This document shows positions 24,701 through 31,089 of a stretch of DNA of 64,000 nucleotides, piece after piece. The notes under the pieces are model-generated. The model had not been told where the DNA came from, made no database searches, and saw nothing but the letters and a program-made list of their open reading frames with translations. This DNA comes from Hofstenia miamia (taxonomy: Eukaryota; Xenacoelomorpha; Acoela), in NCBI GenBank assembly GCA_004352715.1, contig SCFE01000027.1:1720011-1784010 (forward strand). Direction: 5' to 3'. Numbering within the stretch: the stretch's first letter is position 1; every line of letters starts with the position of its first letter. The position numbers and the translations under genes were made by a program.

Positions 24701-27700
24701 CAGCGTGTAAGTGCAGTGATTTTAATTCATGTAACTGTCCTAAAGAAAAGAAGATTCCAAAAATTGAACAGCAGTTTTTTTCTGATCAGCGTAATAACCG
24801 ACTAATGTTCAACGGTTCAGTGGACGTACATGCCACCAAAAAAATGCAGAAAAGAGTTGCACGTAAAACAATATCAGCACCAACACAGTGAAATAAGTAT
24901 TGAAAACATATCTCTAACAAGTGAATCTGCTTTAAGTAGTGAATCTGACTTAGAAGAATTTGTCCCACCAAAAACAACATCAAAAATACTTCGACATGAA
25001 TTGTTTGATGAAAGTGCAACAGGTAAAAGCAGCTCTAAGATAACAGCAAGCAAAATACCGAAGACCCTTACTAATTTTGCTACTGCATGTGACCGTGTGG
25101 GGGTCTCTGATCGTGGTGCTGCCTTACTCTCTTCCTCTTTATTGGAGGATATTTCCAACACTGAGTCAACCACTGAATCTCTAAATATCATCCTTGACAA
25201 AAATAAAATCCGTCATGAAAGATCCAAGAGCTGAGAACAAAACAAAGGAAACATCTGTCTCTCAGATTACAAGTATTTATTTCGACGGTAAGAGAGACAA
25301 CACATTAATTTATGAGAAGAGAGGCAACAAGATTTACAGGAAGAAGATTACTGAAGAACATATTTCAGTCATTTCGGAACCACACTCTCAATATGTGGGG
25401 CACTTCATACCGGAATCTAGAAGTGCTCAAAGTATCTATCGTGGCATCCTGCAGCTATGTACAACACAGTCCCTTCCTCTTGGTTGCCATTGGCTGTTAT
25501 GGAACCAATGTGAATACAGGTTCAAAAGGTGGCATAGTCAAATTATTAGAAGAATCTCTGGAGAAACCTCTTCATTGGTTTGTCTGTGTACTGCATGGGA
25601 ACGAACTTCCCCTTAGACATTTGTTCTCTTCTCGAGATGGAAAAACAAGTGGTCCACAATGCTTCAAAGATGTTATAGGAAAGAAAGGAGGTACAAAGTT
25701 GTGAGAAAANTGTTTCGACAGAAGAACCCAGTGATAACCTAGTTACATTGACACATTTTGTCATGGAAGTGTATGCTCCAATGTGGTTCACCATTAAAGG
25801 AAATCTGTATGTGTAGAGTGGTCCAAAGCATATCTTCCAGAACATTGATTTAATTAGGAAACAAAGCAAACGTGTTCAAAGTATTGTAATGCCTGTTGTC
25901 AGGAGGAATGCTTATTTTGCTCATTCAGAGAATATCCTCCTTGCGATGGTAAGCGATGATAGGCCTCATATTAGGGAACTTGCCTGGAGAAAGATAAAAA
26001 AGTGTCGCTCTGCTATTCAGAGTACTGAATCAGTCCGGGTTTTTGGATTGCCCAAGGTAAACTTTGAATGCAAAGATTAAATAGATTTAATTCACTGGGA
26101 AGCAGATGTAACAGAACCTCCTCTATGAATTTCACAAATGAAGAAATAGAAAATCATATTGTGACTAGGGAACTATACCAAACTCCAAAGTATCCACTTC
26201 ACACTTAAGCAGTTGAACGTACCATAAAGTTAGCATCTGAGGTGTCTCTACAAGTGTTCAGCCAAGAAGCAAGAGATGGTTTAGTACGGAACAAATTTGC
26301 TTCACGACAACGAATTAGCAGATTTGAATCGAAACAAGACTACAAGTGAAAATTCTTCTTTTATGAGACTTACTTAAAAAAAATTGTACTGTGATTTAAA
26401 TGGAAATTTCTTATTTTCCGTACATGTGAAAGTTCTTTTAGATGAATATTTCTAAAATGTATTGTGAATAAAATGGAATGTTCATATTTAATTATATTGC
26501 TTAACCTCTTTAAGTGCAATGTTTGACTCAAAATGTCATTTATATCATAAAGAGTATATCCCTATATAAATAAAACAGCTCGAAATGTAATGATTTGGGA
26601 AAAAAAAATATATATATATATCATTAGATAACTATTATTTCATAAAATCGAGTTGTGGAACCTTATATAGCTCCAACTTTAAACATAATTTGAAAATAAA
26701 TATGTGGAGGTCATAAAATATTCCCATATATGAAATGGAGCAAACTAGTCAGATAATTCTCTAAGAAATGTGAAANNNNNNNNNNNNNNNNNNNNNNNNN
26801 NNNNNNNNNNNNNNNNNNNNNNNNNNNNNNNNNNNNNNNNNNNNNNNNNNNNNNNNNNNNNNNNNNNNNNNNNNNNNNNNNNNNNNNNNNNNNNNNNNNN
26901 NNNNNNNNNNNNNNNNNNNNNNNNNNNNNNNNNNNNNNNNNNNNNNNNNNNNNNNNNNNNNNNNNNNNNNNNNNNNNNNNNNNNNNNNNNNNNNNNNNNN
27001 NNNNNNNNNNNNNNNNNNNNNNNNNNNATATATATATATATAGAGTCGCTGTGTACCTTGAAAATGACTGGTTGCCTGTACAGAGCGACTCTGGGTCGTA
27101 ATTTCAAAGGTACACAGCGACTCTGGCCGCCCATGCTTTTAAAAATTGTTTTTTTAAACTTTTAATAACAGAATCGTTAATAAGAAGCACAATGCAATAT
27201 ATTTGCAAAATATTGTTAATTTTATGCAACTTCAAAATTTTATAAGGGTACACAGAGAGTTTATAAAATTTTTTTCTAAGTTTTTTAGCTATTATTTTCT
27301 TAACAATGCTTAATTTATGTATTAATTGCAAAGGAATGCACATCAGCAACAACATTTTACAAATTGAAATAGTTTATGTGTTAAAAACCCCAAAATTTAG
27401 AATGTATTGTAAAAATATTTTAAAAAATTTTTGTGGGTGTACACAGCGAGTCTCAAGTGTACACAGCGATTCCTCAATGTACAAAGCGACTCTATATTTA
27501 TATATATACATATAATTGTTAATTTTAGGAAAATCAAATGCACCCAGAATAATCATTTCTGAATTAACCGAAAACACTGGCTATGAAGTTTTCATCGTCG
27601 CTGTAAATAGATTTGGAAAATCAAAAAATGCGACTGCTTTAAAGAGAACCACTAATATCGGAAGTAAGAGATTTAATCATTTTTTAAATATAATATGTAC

Positions 27701-30102
27701 ATAATTTAGAGCCAGCGATGCCCAAAAACCTAGTATTGTCAGCTGAAGAGGAAAAAAGCATTTTTATAGAATGGGAAGCAGGAGATGGGCCTGGTGCAGA
27801 AAACTACGTTGTAGAGTTTAAAGATGAATGTACGTAAACAGTTCTAAGTTAAAGTAACTATTCAATTTTTAGCTTCAAGGAAGAAAAGATCACAAAGTGG
27901 TAAATCTTAATTTAATATTATTTGTAGCATGGCCTGTATAAAAGACGGTAAGCATTACAAAATAGTTTACTGAGCACTATGATAGAAAACAATCTAATTT
28001 ACTAATGAATAAATTATAATTTAAAAATTTATAGCCAATACTACCAATAAAAATTTGAAAAAATTTATACTGCTGTTCAAAATATCACTTTTGAATGAAT
28101 CGCTTATTTCAAAATGCTAAACAAGATCCCTTCGAAAATTACGAGCTTTTGATAGCCTCGCCTCCAATATCAGTATAATGTTGTAAGTGACCGGTCATAT
28201 TTTAAGTAGAAATAATAGAAGTCCTCCTTTTTTCTCCAAAAAATTGCACTGCTAAGGACTTCTTGGGTAACTTAGTTGTAATTTTTTAAATTTTATAACA
28301 AATAAGTTTGAGCTTTACCGCTGTGGATCGGTGGTTCTTGGAAGTTCTTCCTTGCAGTACACTGTAATGCATCTTTGGTAGCTTTATCAATAGTACTTAA
28401 TGAATGATTAAAATTGAATTTTCTATGATTGCATGTCTGCTTTGCACCGATTATATAATTGGTCTGTTGCTAGTATTGGCCATCTTAATATAAAATTAAA
28501 TTCCCCTCGTGATATTTTAAATTTTTAGATGATTGGCAGTCTACGGAAGAAATAAAACCTTTCTTACCTCTACATTATCGTCTAACAGATATTACTGAGG
28601 ATAAACTTTATAAAGTTCGAGTTAAGGCAACTAATGCATATGGAAGTACAACATCAAAATCATCTTCGATTAATATTTCAAGTGAGAATCCAGTACCTTG
28701 TTTTTCATGAATAGAAATATAACTGATCTAATATATCATTCAACTCATAAATCATTATTATTTTGTAAGAACTAATATTTGCATATCAAGCCTAGAAAGC
28801 GTATTAAACTTATAGTTCAAATACTGTACCCATTTTTGCACATGAATAATAAATTTAATAGTATGTAGATATACTCTCAAAAATTTCAACAAAACGTAAT
28901 TTGTAGATAAATTGAAAACACTCTGAATTATTTAGAACAACAGTGCTTACAGACTTACACAAAGATTCTATTTTCAGGCTTTTGAGATAAGTCAATCCTT
29001 CGTATATTTATTGAAGCTTGCTTATTTAATGTAAACAATTTGAAGGACTTATTTTAGCAAAATAAAATTTATTTTACTTTTTTGAATTATATATTGGGCA
29101 TGGCCGTTTAAATTTCTAATTAGGCCTAGGTTAGTGTTGTTGGAAGTTTTGAGTTAAATATTATTTTGGGAAAATCTCCATTCGAAAGCCGGAGTCATCT
29201 ACTAATTCTTTATTTTAAGTATTTTTTGAGAATTTAAGATAAAATTTGAATAATTTAGTTACCCTACAAGGGAGCATTTCTAAAAAAATCTGCAGTAAGA
29301 AATCGTTATGAAATCTGCAAATCTTGTGCTTAGAATTTGTTTGTATTTCGAAAAGCCTTTGCAATAAATTCAAATGTAGAAATATCCAAACTTTCTTAGT
29401 AAAACTTATTGTTTCTATTCTCTAAGCCGTATCTCATGAAAATAATCCCCAAAATGTTTGAAATTGTTTTATGTTCGAATAATAATACACTACCTCTCCG
29501 ATTATCTAAACCTCTGTTATCCAAGTTTCAATCGTCTGAACAACAGCGTTAAGGTATATTCCCACTATCGATTTTTATGTCAAGAATTCTGTGATATAGA
29601 CGATAGTCTGAACACTCTATATGCTTTTTTATCAGCTGCTAAAAGTCGATTATTAAAAACCTCTAGCCGATTTTTGGCAAAACAACTAAATTACTATCAT
29701 CTGATAAATAATCTGTCGTTTTCATAGGTTCCAAATTGGAAAAAGCATCAACAGGAGGTAGCTCTCTATTGGTGCTGCTATTTGTTGGAGTAGTTTTGAT
29801 TTTGGTTGCCCTGCTTTTATTCGTATGGTACAGGAATAGAAAACACACCTATCCAGGTATAATATATCAAAAAAACACTTGCTATTATTAGGATTTTTGT
29901 GAGCTTATCAAACTTTTTAGTGGCAAAGAATGAAAGAAGATACAGTCCCAAGGATAAGCCAAACTACGTAAGACTTACACGACCAACACACCATGATAAA
30001 CCCGTTGTTGATCGTGATTTCGACGATCCTGCTGCTTTTGAGGGCTTCAAGGAAGATGGTTCGTTTATTGGTGCATACTCTGGGAAGGAATCAGTTTCAT
30101 AA
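2290..30102 (+). CDS. L1-CAM/neuroglian-type neural cell adhesion molecule (multi-exon gene, whole span)
   Basis: Single-pass adhesion receptor of the L1 family, which mediates cell-cell contact in nervous and epithelial tissue and anchors to the ankyrin-spectrin skeleton. I see 18 constitutive coding exons and one cassette microexon, all with GT-AG borders. They encode, in order: a signal peptide, Ig1, Ig2, a half-Ig4, a half-Ig5, Ig6, four FnIII domains, a transmembrane helix and a cytoplasmic tail ending near EDGSFIGAYSGK. That tail matches the family's EDGSFIGQYSGK block, which is the strongest identification. About 890 residues are recovered, against roughly 1200-1300 usual for the family. 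Exon 5 ends in phase 1 but the next recognised exon (20219) starts in phase 0, so at least one exon (Ig3 and part of Ig4) is missing or unrecognised. Introns carry several transposons. What else it could be: another Ig/FnIII receptor, but the tail argues for L1. Confidence 0.85.
2384..4666 (+). other. Intron 1 of the L1-like CAM gene
   Basis: A 2.28-kb intron bounded by GTGAGA and ATTTAG. It holds a (TA)n tract at 3238-3272. A patch at 4083-4330 is richer in coding-like words (tryptophan- and cysteine-rich in one frame) but is broken by stops. No gene is recognised. Confidence 0.7.
3238..3272. repeat. (TA)n microsatellite
   Basis: About 17 TA units in intron 1 of the L1-like gene. Confidence 0.9.
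4667..4772 (+). CDS. L1-like CAM exon 2: first half of Ig1
   Basis: Phase-1 acceptor ATTTAG, phase-2 donor GTAAGT. It encodes the A to B strands of Ig1, with NPPNIKVLPNFF and the B-strand cysteine in LSCKASGKPAPV. SCKASGKP is a textbook I-set Ig motif and resembles the KCEASGKP of vertebrate L1 Ig1. Confidence 0.85.
4773..7160 (+). other. Intron 2 of the L1-like CAM gene
   Basis: A 2.39-kb intron. It holds an (ATT)n microsatellite at 5483-5504 and a long compound (TA)n/(TATG) tract at about 6921-7018. Between about 5640 and 6840 is a stretch of higher complexity with short open frames on both strands (for example 6602-6829), possibly an old mobile element. No family is recognised. Confidence 0.6.
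6921..7018. repeat. Compound (TA)n/(TATG) microsatellite
   Basis: TA-rich tract with ATACATGTATAT-type interruptions that are themselves palindromic. Confidence 0.9.
7161..7336 (+). CDS. L1-like CAM exon 3: second half of Ig1
   Basis: Acceptor CATTTTAG, donor after AATG before GTAGGA (phase 1). It encodes the C strand with the core tryptophan (VVKWYKDNKEIS) and the F strand (DLQGIYHCEATNIYGH). The L-x-G-x-Y-x-C pattern and the alanine-x-asparagine that follow are diagnostic of an I-set Ig domain. QGIYHCEATN parallels QGIYRCFASN of vertebrate L1. Confidence 0.88.
9680..9772. repeat. (TA)n tract with a single N
   Basis: TA repeats with short interruptions (ACGCCATATATACAG). A single N at 9756 marks an uncertain base or join. 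Confidence 0.85.
10208..10560 (-). pseudogene. Possible retrocopied gene fragment, antisense in intron 3
   Basis: On the minus strand a frame of about 100 codons reads with ordinary protein composition (for example RYAWKVFVWENAKFCTG, then KVEGLNGHLSKYRAEETKD), followed by a lysine-rich part broken by stops. It ends in an A-rich run (complement of 10211-10228), as a processed copy of an mRNA 3' end would. The plus-strand open frame here (10234-10581) looks like its shadow. I do not recognise the protein. It could equally be a fragment of a transposon gene. Confidence 0.3.
10617..10771 (+). CDS. L1-like CAM exon 4: first half of Ig2
   Basis: Acceptor TTTTAG, donor TAT before GTAAGA (phase 0). 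It encodes KKGEPVVVPCPVKDYF with the B-strand cysteine, and VRWSFRDLYGN with the C-strand tryptophan. The GEPVVVPC pattern parallels GESVVLPC of L1 Ig2. Confidence 0.85.
10772..12309 (+). other. Intron 4 of the L1-like CAM gene
   Basis: A 1.54-kb intron. I see no mobile element, RNA gene or other coding region in it. Confidence 0.6.
12310..12427 (+). CDS. L1-like CAM exon 5: second half of Ig2
   Basis: Acceptor ATTTTAG, donor CCAG before GTAAGT (phase 1). It encodes FLPDGSAYLYPDTEIREAICDL. The PDGSAYL run is the E strand and the cysteine in EAICDL is the F-strand partner, although the usual tyrosine before it is replaced. It joins exon 4 in phase 0. Confidence 0.8.
14584..15690 (-). mobile_element. 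piggyBac-like transposon remnant
   Basis: The minus strand encodes the C-terminal part of a piggyBac-type DDE transposase. At about 15470-15230 it reads HMISSLHHSKVV, then MIILDYSSVKDGVNSLNQ (the family's DYN-x-TKGGVD-x-x-D block), then RWTVFHFQNWLDIGSLNS. A shifted frame follows with RRAFLKALTLELT. Further down (15003-14864) is the cysteine-rich zinc-binding tail, CxxC...CxxCxxxICxxH...CxxC. Stops and frameshifts make it inactive, and the N-terminal two thirds are absent. A TTAA at 14584, followed by ATTAGAACGGCC-type sequence, could be the left end. The right end near 15690 is an estimate. Confidence 0.75.
16669..18001 (+). mobile_element. Mariner-type transposon remnant, first copy
   Basis: Degenerate mariner in sense orientation. 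Recognisable pieces are LVEATTSKKVAEVQ (N-terminal part), LVLCDEIWIKARVEHRGFY (around the first catalytic Asp), and LLHDNDLVHK with HPPYSLEFALIDYFLF. The last resembles the HPPYSPDLAPSDY block around the third Asp. Reading them needs several frame changes, so no active protein is made. The plus-strand frame 17290-17745 covers the C-terminal half. The stretch is repeated at 18003-19335 with one difference found (17590 A versus 18924 G). Confidence 0.8.
18003..19335 (+). mobile_element. Mariner-type transposon remnant, second copy (probable assembly duplicate)
   Basis: It matches 16669-18001 at a constant offset of 1334 bases and starts immediately after the single N at 18002. The first copy stops at the base before that N. 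Two contigs whose ends overlap by 1333 bases but were not merged would give exactly this picture. The S-to-G change in the transposase remnant is consistent with two haplotypes. Confidence 0.8.
20219..20396 (+). CDS. L1-like CAM exon: second half of an Ig domain (Ig4 position)
   Basis: Acceptor ATTTTCAG (phase 0), donor ATGG before GTAAGA (phase 1). It encodes EWLVEDGKEYTIINHDSTDFF and then MCATTNVNSKVKVAYVD. The D-x-x-x-F-x-C-A-x-x-N arrangement is the E-F-G part of an I-set domain. The B-strand cysteine half is not upstream in any frame I could follow, so this is a half-domain unless a preceding exon was missed. Confidence 0.75.
20458..20598 (+). CDS. L1-like CAM exon: second half of an Ig domain (Ig5 position)
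   Basis: It encodes GEKFQILGKKIVFKPGF, ELDGKFSCSAEDDPDL and KEVQFKILPQ. D-G-K-F-S-C-S-A is the Ig F strand. The acceptor is ambiguous. GATAGAG (exon from 20458) keeps phase 1 with the previous exon, whereas TTTAG at 20447 would need phase 0. Either gives an intron of only about 50-60 bases, unusually short for this gene. I chose the donor at 20599 (GTAAAT, phase 1) because it joins the next exon in frame. Confidence 0.65.
20976..21110 (+). CDS. L1-like CAM exon: first half of Ig6
   Basis: Acceptor GTTTAG, donor ACTG before GTAAGT, phase 1 on both sides. It encodes IKIDTPREMNMIYGRP, then FTYTCNATSS with the B-strand cysteine. The C strand reads KVLFFKNEKPF, so the near-invariant Ig tryptophan is replaced by phenylalanine. 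Confidence 0.8.
21307..21468 (+). CDS. L1-like CAM exon: second half of Ig6
   Basis: Acceptor TTTTTAG, donor CCAG before GTTATA, phase 1 on both sides. It encodes FYIIELNISNVSTNDVAFYECRFTSFGVV in outline. N-D-V-A-F-Y-E-C is the Ig F strand. The exon ends in GIPG, the linker to the first FnIII domain. Confidence 0.85.
21509..21576 (+). CDS. L1-like CAM exon: start of FnIII domain 1
   Basis: Acceptor TTCTTTAG, donor GGGAG before GTAAGC (phase 1 in, phase 0 out). It encodes IPVIKIEKTEITSTSLKLYW, the A-B strands of an FnIII domain with its conserved tryptophan. The preceding intron is only 40 bases. An alternative acceptor at TTCAG (21497) would change frame and was rejected. Confidence 0.8.
21659..21967 (+). 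CDS. L1-like CAM exon: rest of FnIII 1 and start of FnIII 2
   Basis: Phase 0 on both sides, 103 codons. FnIII 1 ends with VTGLNPYTDYEFSIYFC (the L-x-P-x-T-x-Y-x-F signature). FnIII 2 begins with NIIVSCSLPETGWNGIPSG, where WNGIPSG matches the W-N-G-x-x-x-GY turn of L1-family FnIII 2. The core tryptophan of FnIII 2 appears to be replaced by cysteine. Confidence 0.88.
22220..22397 (+). CDS. L1-like CAM exon: rest of FnIII 2
   Basis: Acceptor CATTTTAG, donor CTCG before GTAATC (phase 0 in, phase 1 out). It starts GYLIDVETKS, completing the G-Y-x-I/V strand. It continues FDRFESNRIYNYTVAIVNN and EFEGPN, the F-G part of an FnIII domain. N-glycosylation sequons (NYT, NVT) are present. Confidence 0.88.
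22540..23577 (+). mobile_element. Non-LTR retrotransposon remnant (reverse transcriptase) in intron
   Basis: Sense-strand fragments of a reverse transcriptase are visible across frames. LLFDLKKAFDLVNHRML is the palm A motif region. GLSQGSKLGPLLF is the QGS-x-LGP-x-LF block. HLNLKKCKEM is the NxxK-type block. The C-terminal region has YCSQVWHTQL and LERVQKRAF. It ends in a (TACA)n tail at 23528-23572, as many invertebrate non-LTR elements do. Frameshifts and stops show it is dead. It lies in the intron between FnIII 2 and FnIII 3. Confidence 0.8.
23528..23572 (+). repeat. (TACA)n microsatellite, 3' tail of the non-LTR element
   Basis: About ten TACA units with one interruption (ATAAATATATACA). 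Confidence 0.85.
23626..23760 (+). CDS. L1-like CAM exon: first half of FnIII 3
   Basis: Acceptor CAATTTAG, donor ACAG before GTTTTC, phase 1 on both sides. It encodes PSIVQEVKVSASNNKLYIAF then DPPEETNGEILYY. The P-P-E-E-T-N-G-x-I-L-Y-Y run is the classic FnIII B-C region. Confidence 0.87.
24300..26400 (+). mobile_element. Broken transposon-like gene of unclear family in the FnIII 3 intron
   Basis: A chain of open frames (24329-24553, 24556-24891, 24830-25234, 25194-25616, 25312-25704, 25889-26080) belongs to one decayed protein of perhaps 600 residues. Marks: an N-terminal block KSVLFRKRQLKIETGKYASV; a cysteine cluster CKCSDFNSCNCPK that may bind zinc; and IVKLLEESLEKPLHWFVC, then HGNELPLRHLF and GKTSGPQCF. 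I have a general impression of a repetitive protein family common in arthropod genomes but cannot name it. Frameshifts, a single N at 25710 and stops show decay. No end repeats were found. The intron continues into a 252-base N gap. Confidence 0.55.
26776..27027. other. Assembly gap (252 N)
   Basis: A run of N from 26776 to 27027, ending in a (TA)n tract. It lies inside the intron between the two FnIII 3 exons, so no coding loss is implied. Confidence 0.99.
27028..27496. repeat. Cluster of GTACACAGCGACTC repeats beside a (TA)n tract
   Basis: Seven copies or near-copies of a 12-14-base word related to GTACACAGCGACT lie in 470 bases. One is inverted at about 27042-27059 and the rest are direct (27078, 27109, 27247, 27437, 27457, 27477). 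The first and last abut (TA)n tracts. Related words occur at 9666, 16108, 16138 and 56993-57125, again next to (TA)n. Confidence 0.7.
27529..27663 (+). CDS. L1-like CAM exon: second half of FnIII 3
   Basis: Acceptor AATTTTAG, donor GGAA before GTAAGA, phase 1 on both sides. It encodes IISELTENTGYEVFIVAVNRFGKS, containing the L-x-x-x-T-x-Y-x-V-x-V-x-A-x-N signature of FnIII E-F strands. It joins the exon at 23626-23760 across a 3.8-kb intron. Confidence 0.88.
27710..27829 (+). CDS. L1-like CAM exon: first half of FnIII 4
   Basis: Acceptor ATAATTTAG after a 46-base intron, donor GAAT before GTACGT (phase 1). It encodes PAMPKNLVLSAEEEKSIF then IEWEAGDGPGAENYVVEFKDE. The donor at 27830 splices in frame either to the microexon (27873) or straight to 28529. 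A second donor four bases on (GTAAAC at 27834) would break the frame. Confidence 0.87.
27873..27899 (+). CDS. Cassette microexon adding SSRKKRSQS (furin-type site) to FnIII 4
   Basis: A 27-base exon between TTTTTAG and GTAAAT, phase 1 on both sides, so it can be included or skipped without frame change. Skipping gives FKDEYDWQST. Inclusion gives FKDESSRKKRSQSDDWQST. R-K-K-R-S fits the R-x-K/R-R consensus of furin-type proprotein convertases. It falls in the loop between FnIII strands C and C'. Vertebrate L1 carries its proteolytic site (RKHSKR) in the matching loop of its third FnIII domain. Inclusion is inferred from splice signals and phase, not shown. Confidence 0.65.
28529..28681 (+). CDS. 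L1-like CAM exon: second half of FnIII 4
   Basis: Acceptor ATTTTTAG, donor TCAA before GTGAGA, phase 1 on both sides. It encodes DWQSTEEIKPFLPLHYRL, ITEDKLYKVRVKATNAYGST. L-Y-K-V-R-V-K-A-x-N-x-Y-G-x-S/T is the FnIII F-G signature. The next exon is the transmembrane one, so this gene has four FnIII domains rather than the usual five. Confidence 0.88.
28682..29727 (+). other. Intron before the transmembrane exon
   Basis: A 1.05-kb AT-rich intron with no recognised repeat or gene. The open frame 29458-29727 within it has no coding character I can identify. Confidence 0.6.
29728..29856 (+). CDS. L1-like CAM exon: juxtamembrane and transmembrane helix
   Basis: Acceptor TTTCATAG, donor CCAG before GTATAA, phase 1 on both sides. 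It encodes SKLEKASTGGSS, then a 23-residue hydrophobic run beginning LLVLLFVGVVLILVALLL, then the basic stop-transfer stretch WYRNRKH. This fixes the topology: everything upstream is outside the cell. Confidence 0.9.
29921..30102 (+). CDS. L1-like CAM last exon: cytoplasmic tail with FIGAY ankyrin-type motif
   Basis: Acceptor CTTTTTAG (phase 1), stop TAA at 30100-30102. It encodes ERRYSPKDKPNYVRLTRP, a middle part DRDFDDPAAFEGF, and the end EDGSFIGAYSGKESVS. In L1, neurofascin and neuroglian the same place reads EDGSFIGQY, the tyrosine-regulated ankyrin-binding site. Here Gln is Ala but the tyrosine is kept. The tail is only about 68 residues and ends 11 residues past the tyrosine. No AATAAA was seen just downstream; an ATTAAA variant lies near 30243. 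Confidence 0.92.
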
Positions 30103-30608
30103 AAAGCTTTATTATTCAAATTGCCAATACAAACTTTGTATAAATGTAAAATTTATTTGTTAAATTTGTTGATGGATTTACTAAGTTTTCCTATTTGTTT
30201 GTAAATGATATTTTAATGTTCTTAAATGTATTTTGCTAAGTAATTAAACATGTCAAATCTTGTTTTGATTATATTTACAAAGAAACTTACACCAAGAGAA
30301 ACGTGGCTTATGTTGAAACAGTCATTGCAACAATAAGGCCAATATAACTTGGTGCGTTTGCAAGGGACGAATGTGGAAACTGAAATTTTTACGTGTGAAA
30401 AATGACAAATGATATTTGCAGTGACAGTGTGTAATTGGAAATTAAATAGAAAACAAGCTTATTTTATTTTCTGATAAATTTATTCCATTTTGCACAGTTT
30501 TTATGAAGGTGGTCGATTCTGATTACTTCAGGCATTTAAGGGCTATCGAATTTTCCAGCTTTCTAGTGTTAATCCCCCTCCATTTCTATTTTGTAGTTCA
30601 TAGCAAAG
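30103..30608. other. 3' UTR and spacer after the L1-like CAM gene
   Basis: AT-rich, no open frame of note. A candidate variant polyadenylation hexamer ATTAAA lies near 30243. Confidence 0.5.
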
Positions 30609-30609
30609 T

Positions 30610-31089
30610 ACAGGGTGGACCAGAAGTAACTACGTTTTAATCAGTAATATATATAACATATGTAAACTCACCAATATCTCTAAAAGCGATCAACTGTGAG
30701 TTTATCAGCTCATGAAATCTATGATTTGGAGCAAAATGGTGCCCTTCCGTACATATGTAAACTCACCAATATCTCTAAAAGCGATCAACTGTGAGTTTAT
30801 ATCAGCTCATGAAATCTACGATTTGGAGCAAAATGGTGCCCTTCCGTACATATGTAAACTCACCAATATCTCTAAAAGCGATCAACTGTGAGTTTATTCA
30901 GCTCATGAAATCAACGATTTGGAGCAAAATGGTTCGTCCACAGAAACTACAAATAGCTGATGATATTAGAACAGCTTTTTTCAAAAAAATCTATAATCAA
31001 TTACTTCTCATTAACTACTACGTATCCCCATGTAAAGTGATTCTGCCAAATATTGTTTGAAACGTAGCTACTTTTGTCTCACCCTCTGT
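30610..31089. mobile_element. Mariner/Tc1-type MITE with three internal 95-bp tandem repeats
   Basis: Inverted ends of about 28 bases: ACAGGGTGGACCAGAAGTA at 30610 and the imperfect reverse complement of it ending at 31089, both next to TA. Inside, a unit starting TGTAAACTCACCAATATC is repeated three times (30661, 30756, 30853). Each unit contains TAAACTCAC...GTGAGTTTA, a 9-base stem. No transposase is encoded, so it is a non-autonomous element. Confidence 0.75.

Noticed and set aside
26745-27165. Open frames running through the N gap on both strands
   Set aside because: They are open only because N codons are not stops.
27928-27947. Possible third small exon (TTGTAG to GTAAGC, 20 bases) after the microexon
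   Set aside because: Its length is not a multiple of three, and the phase-1 reading hits a TAA. It could only act as a poison exon, for which there is no evidence.
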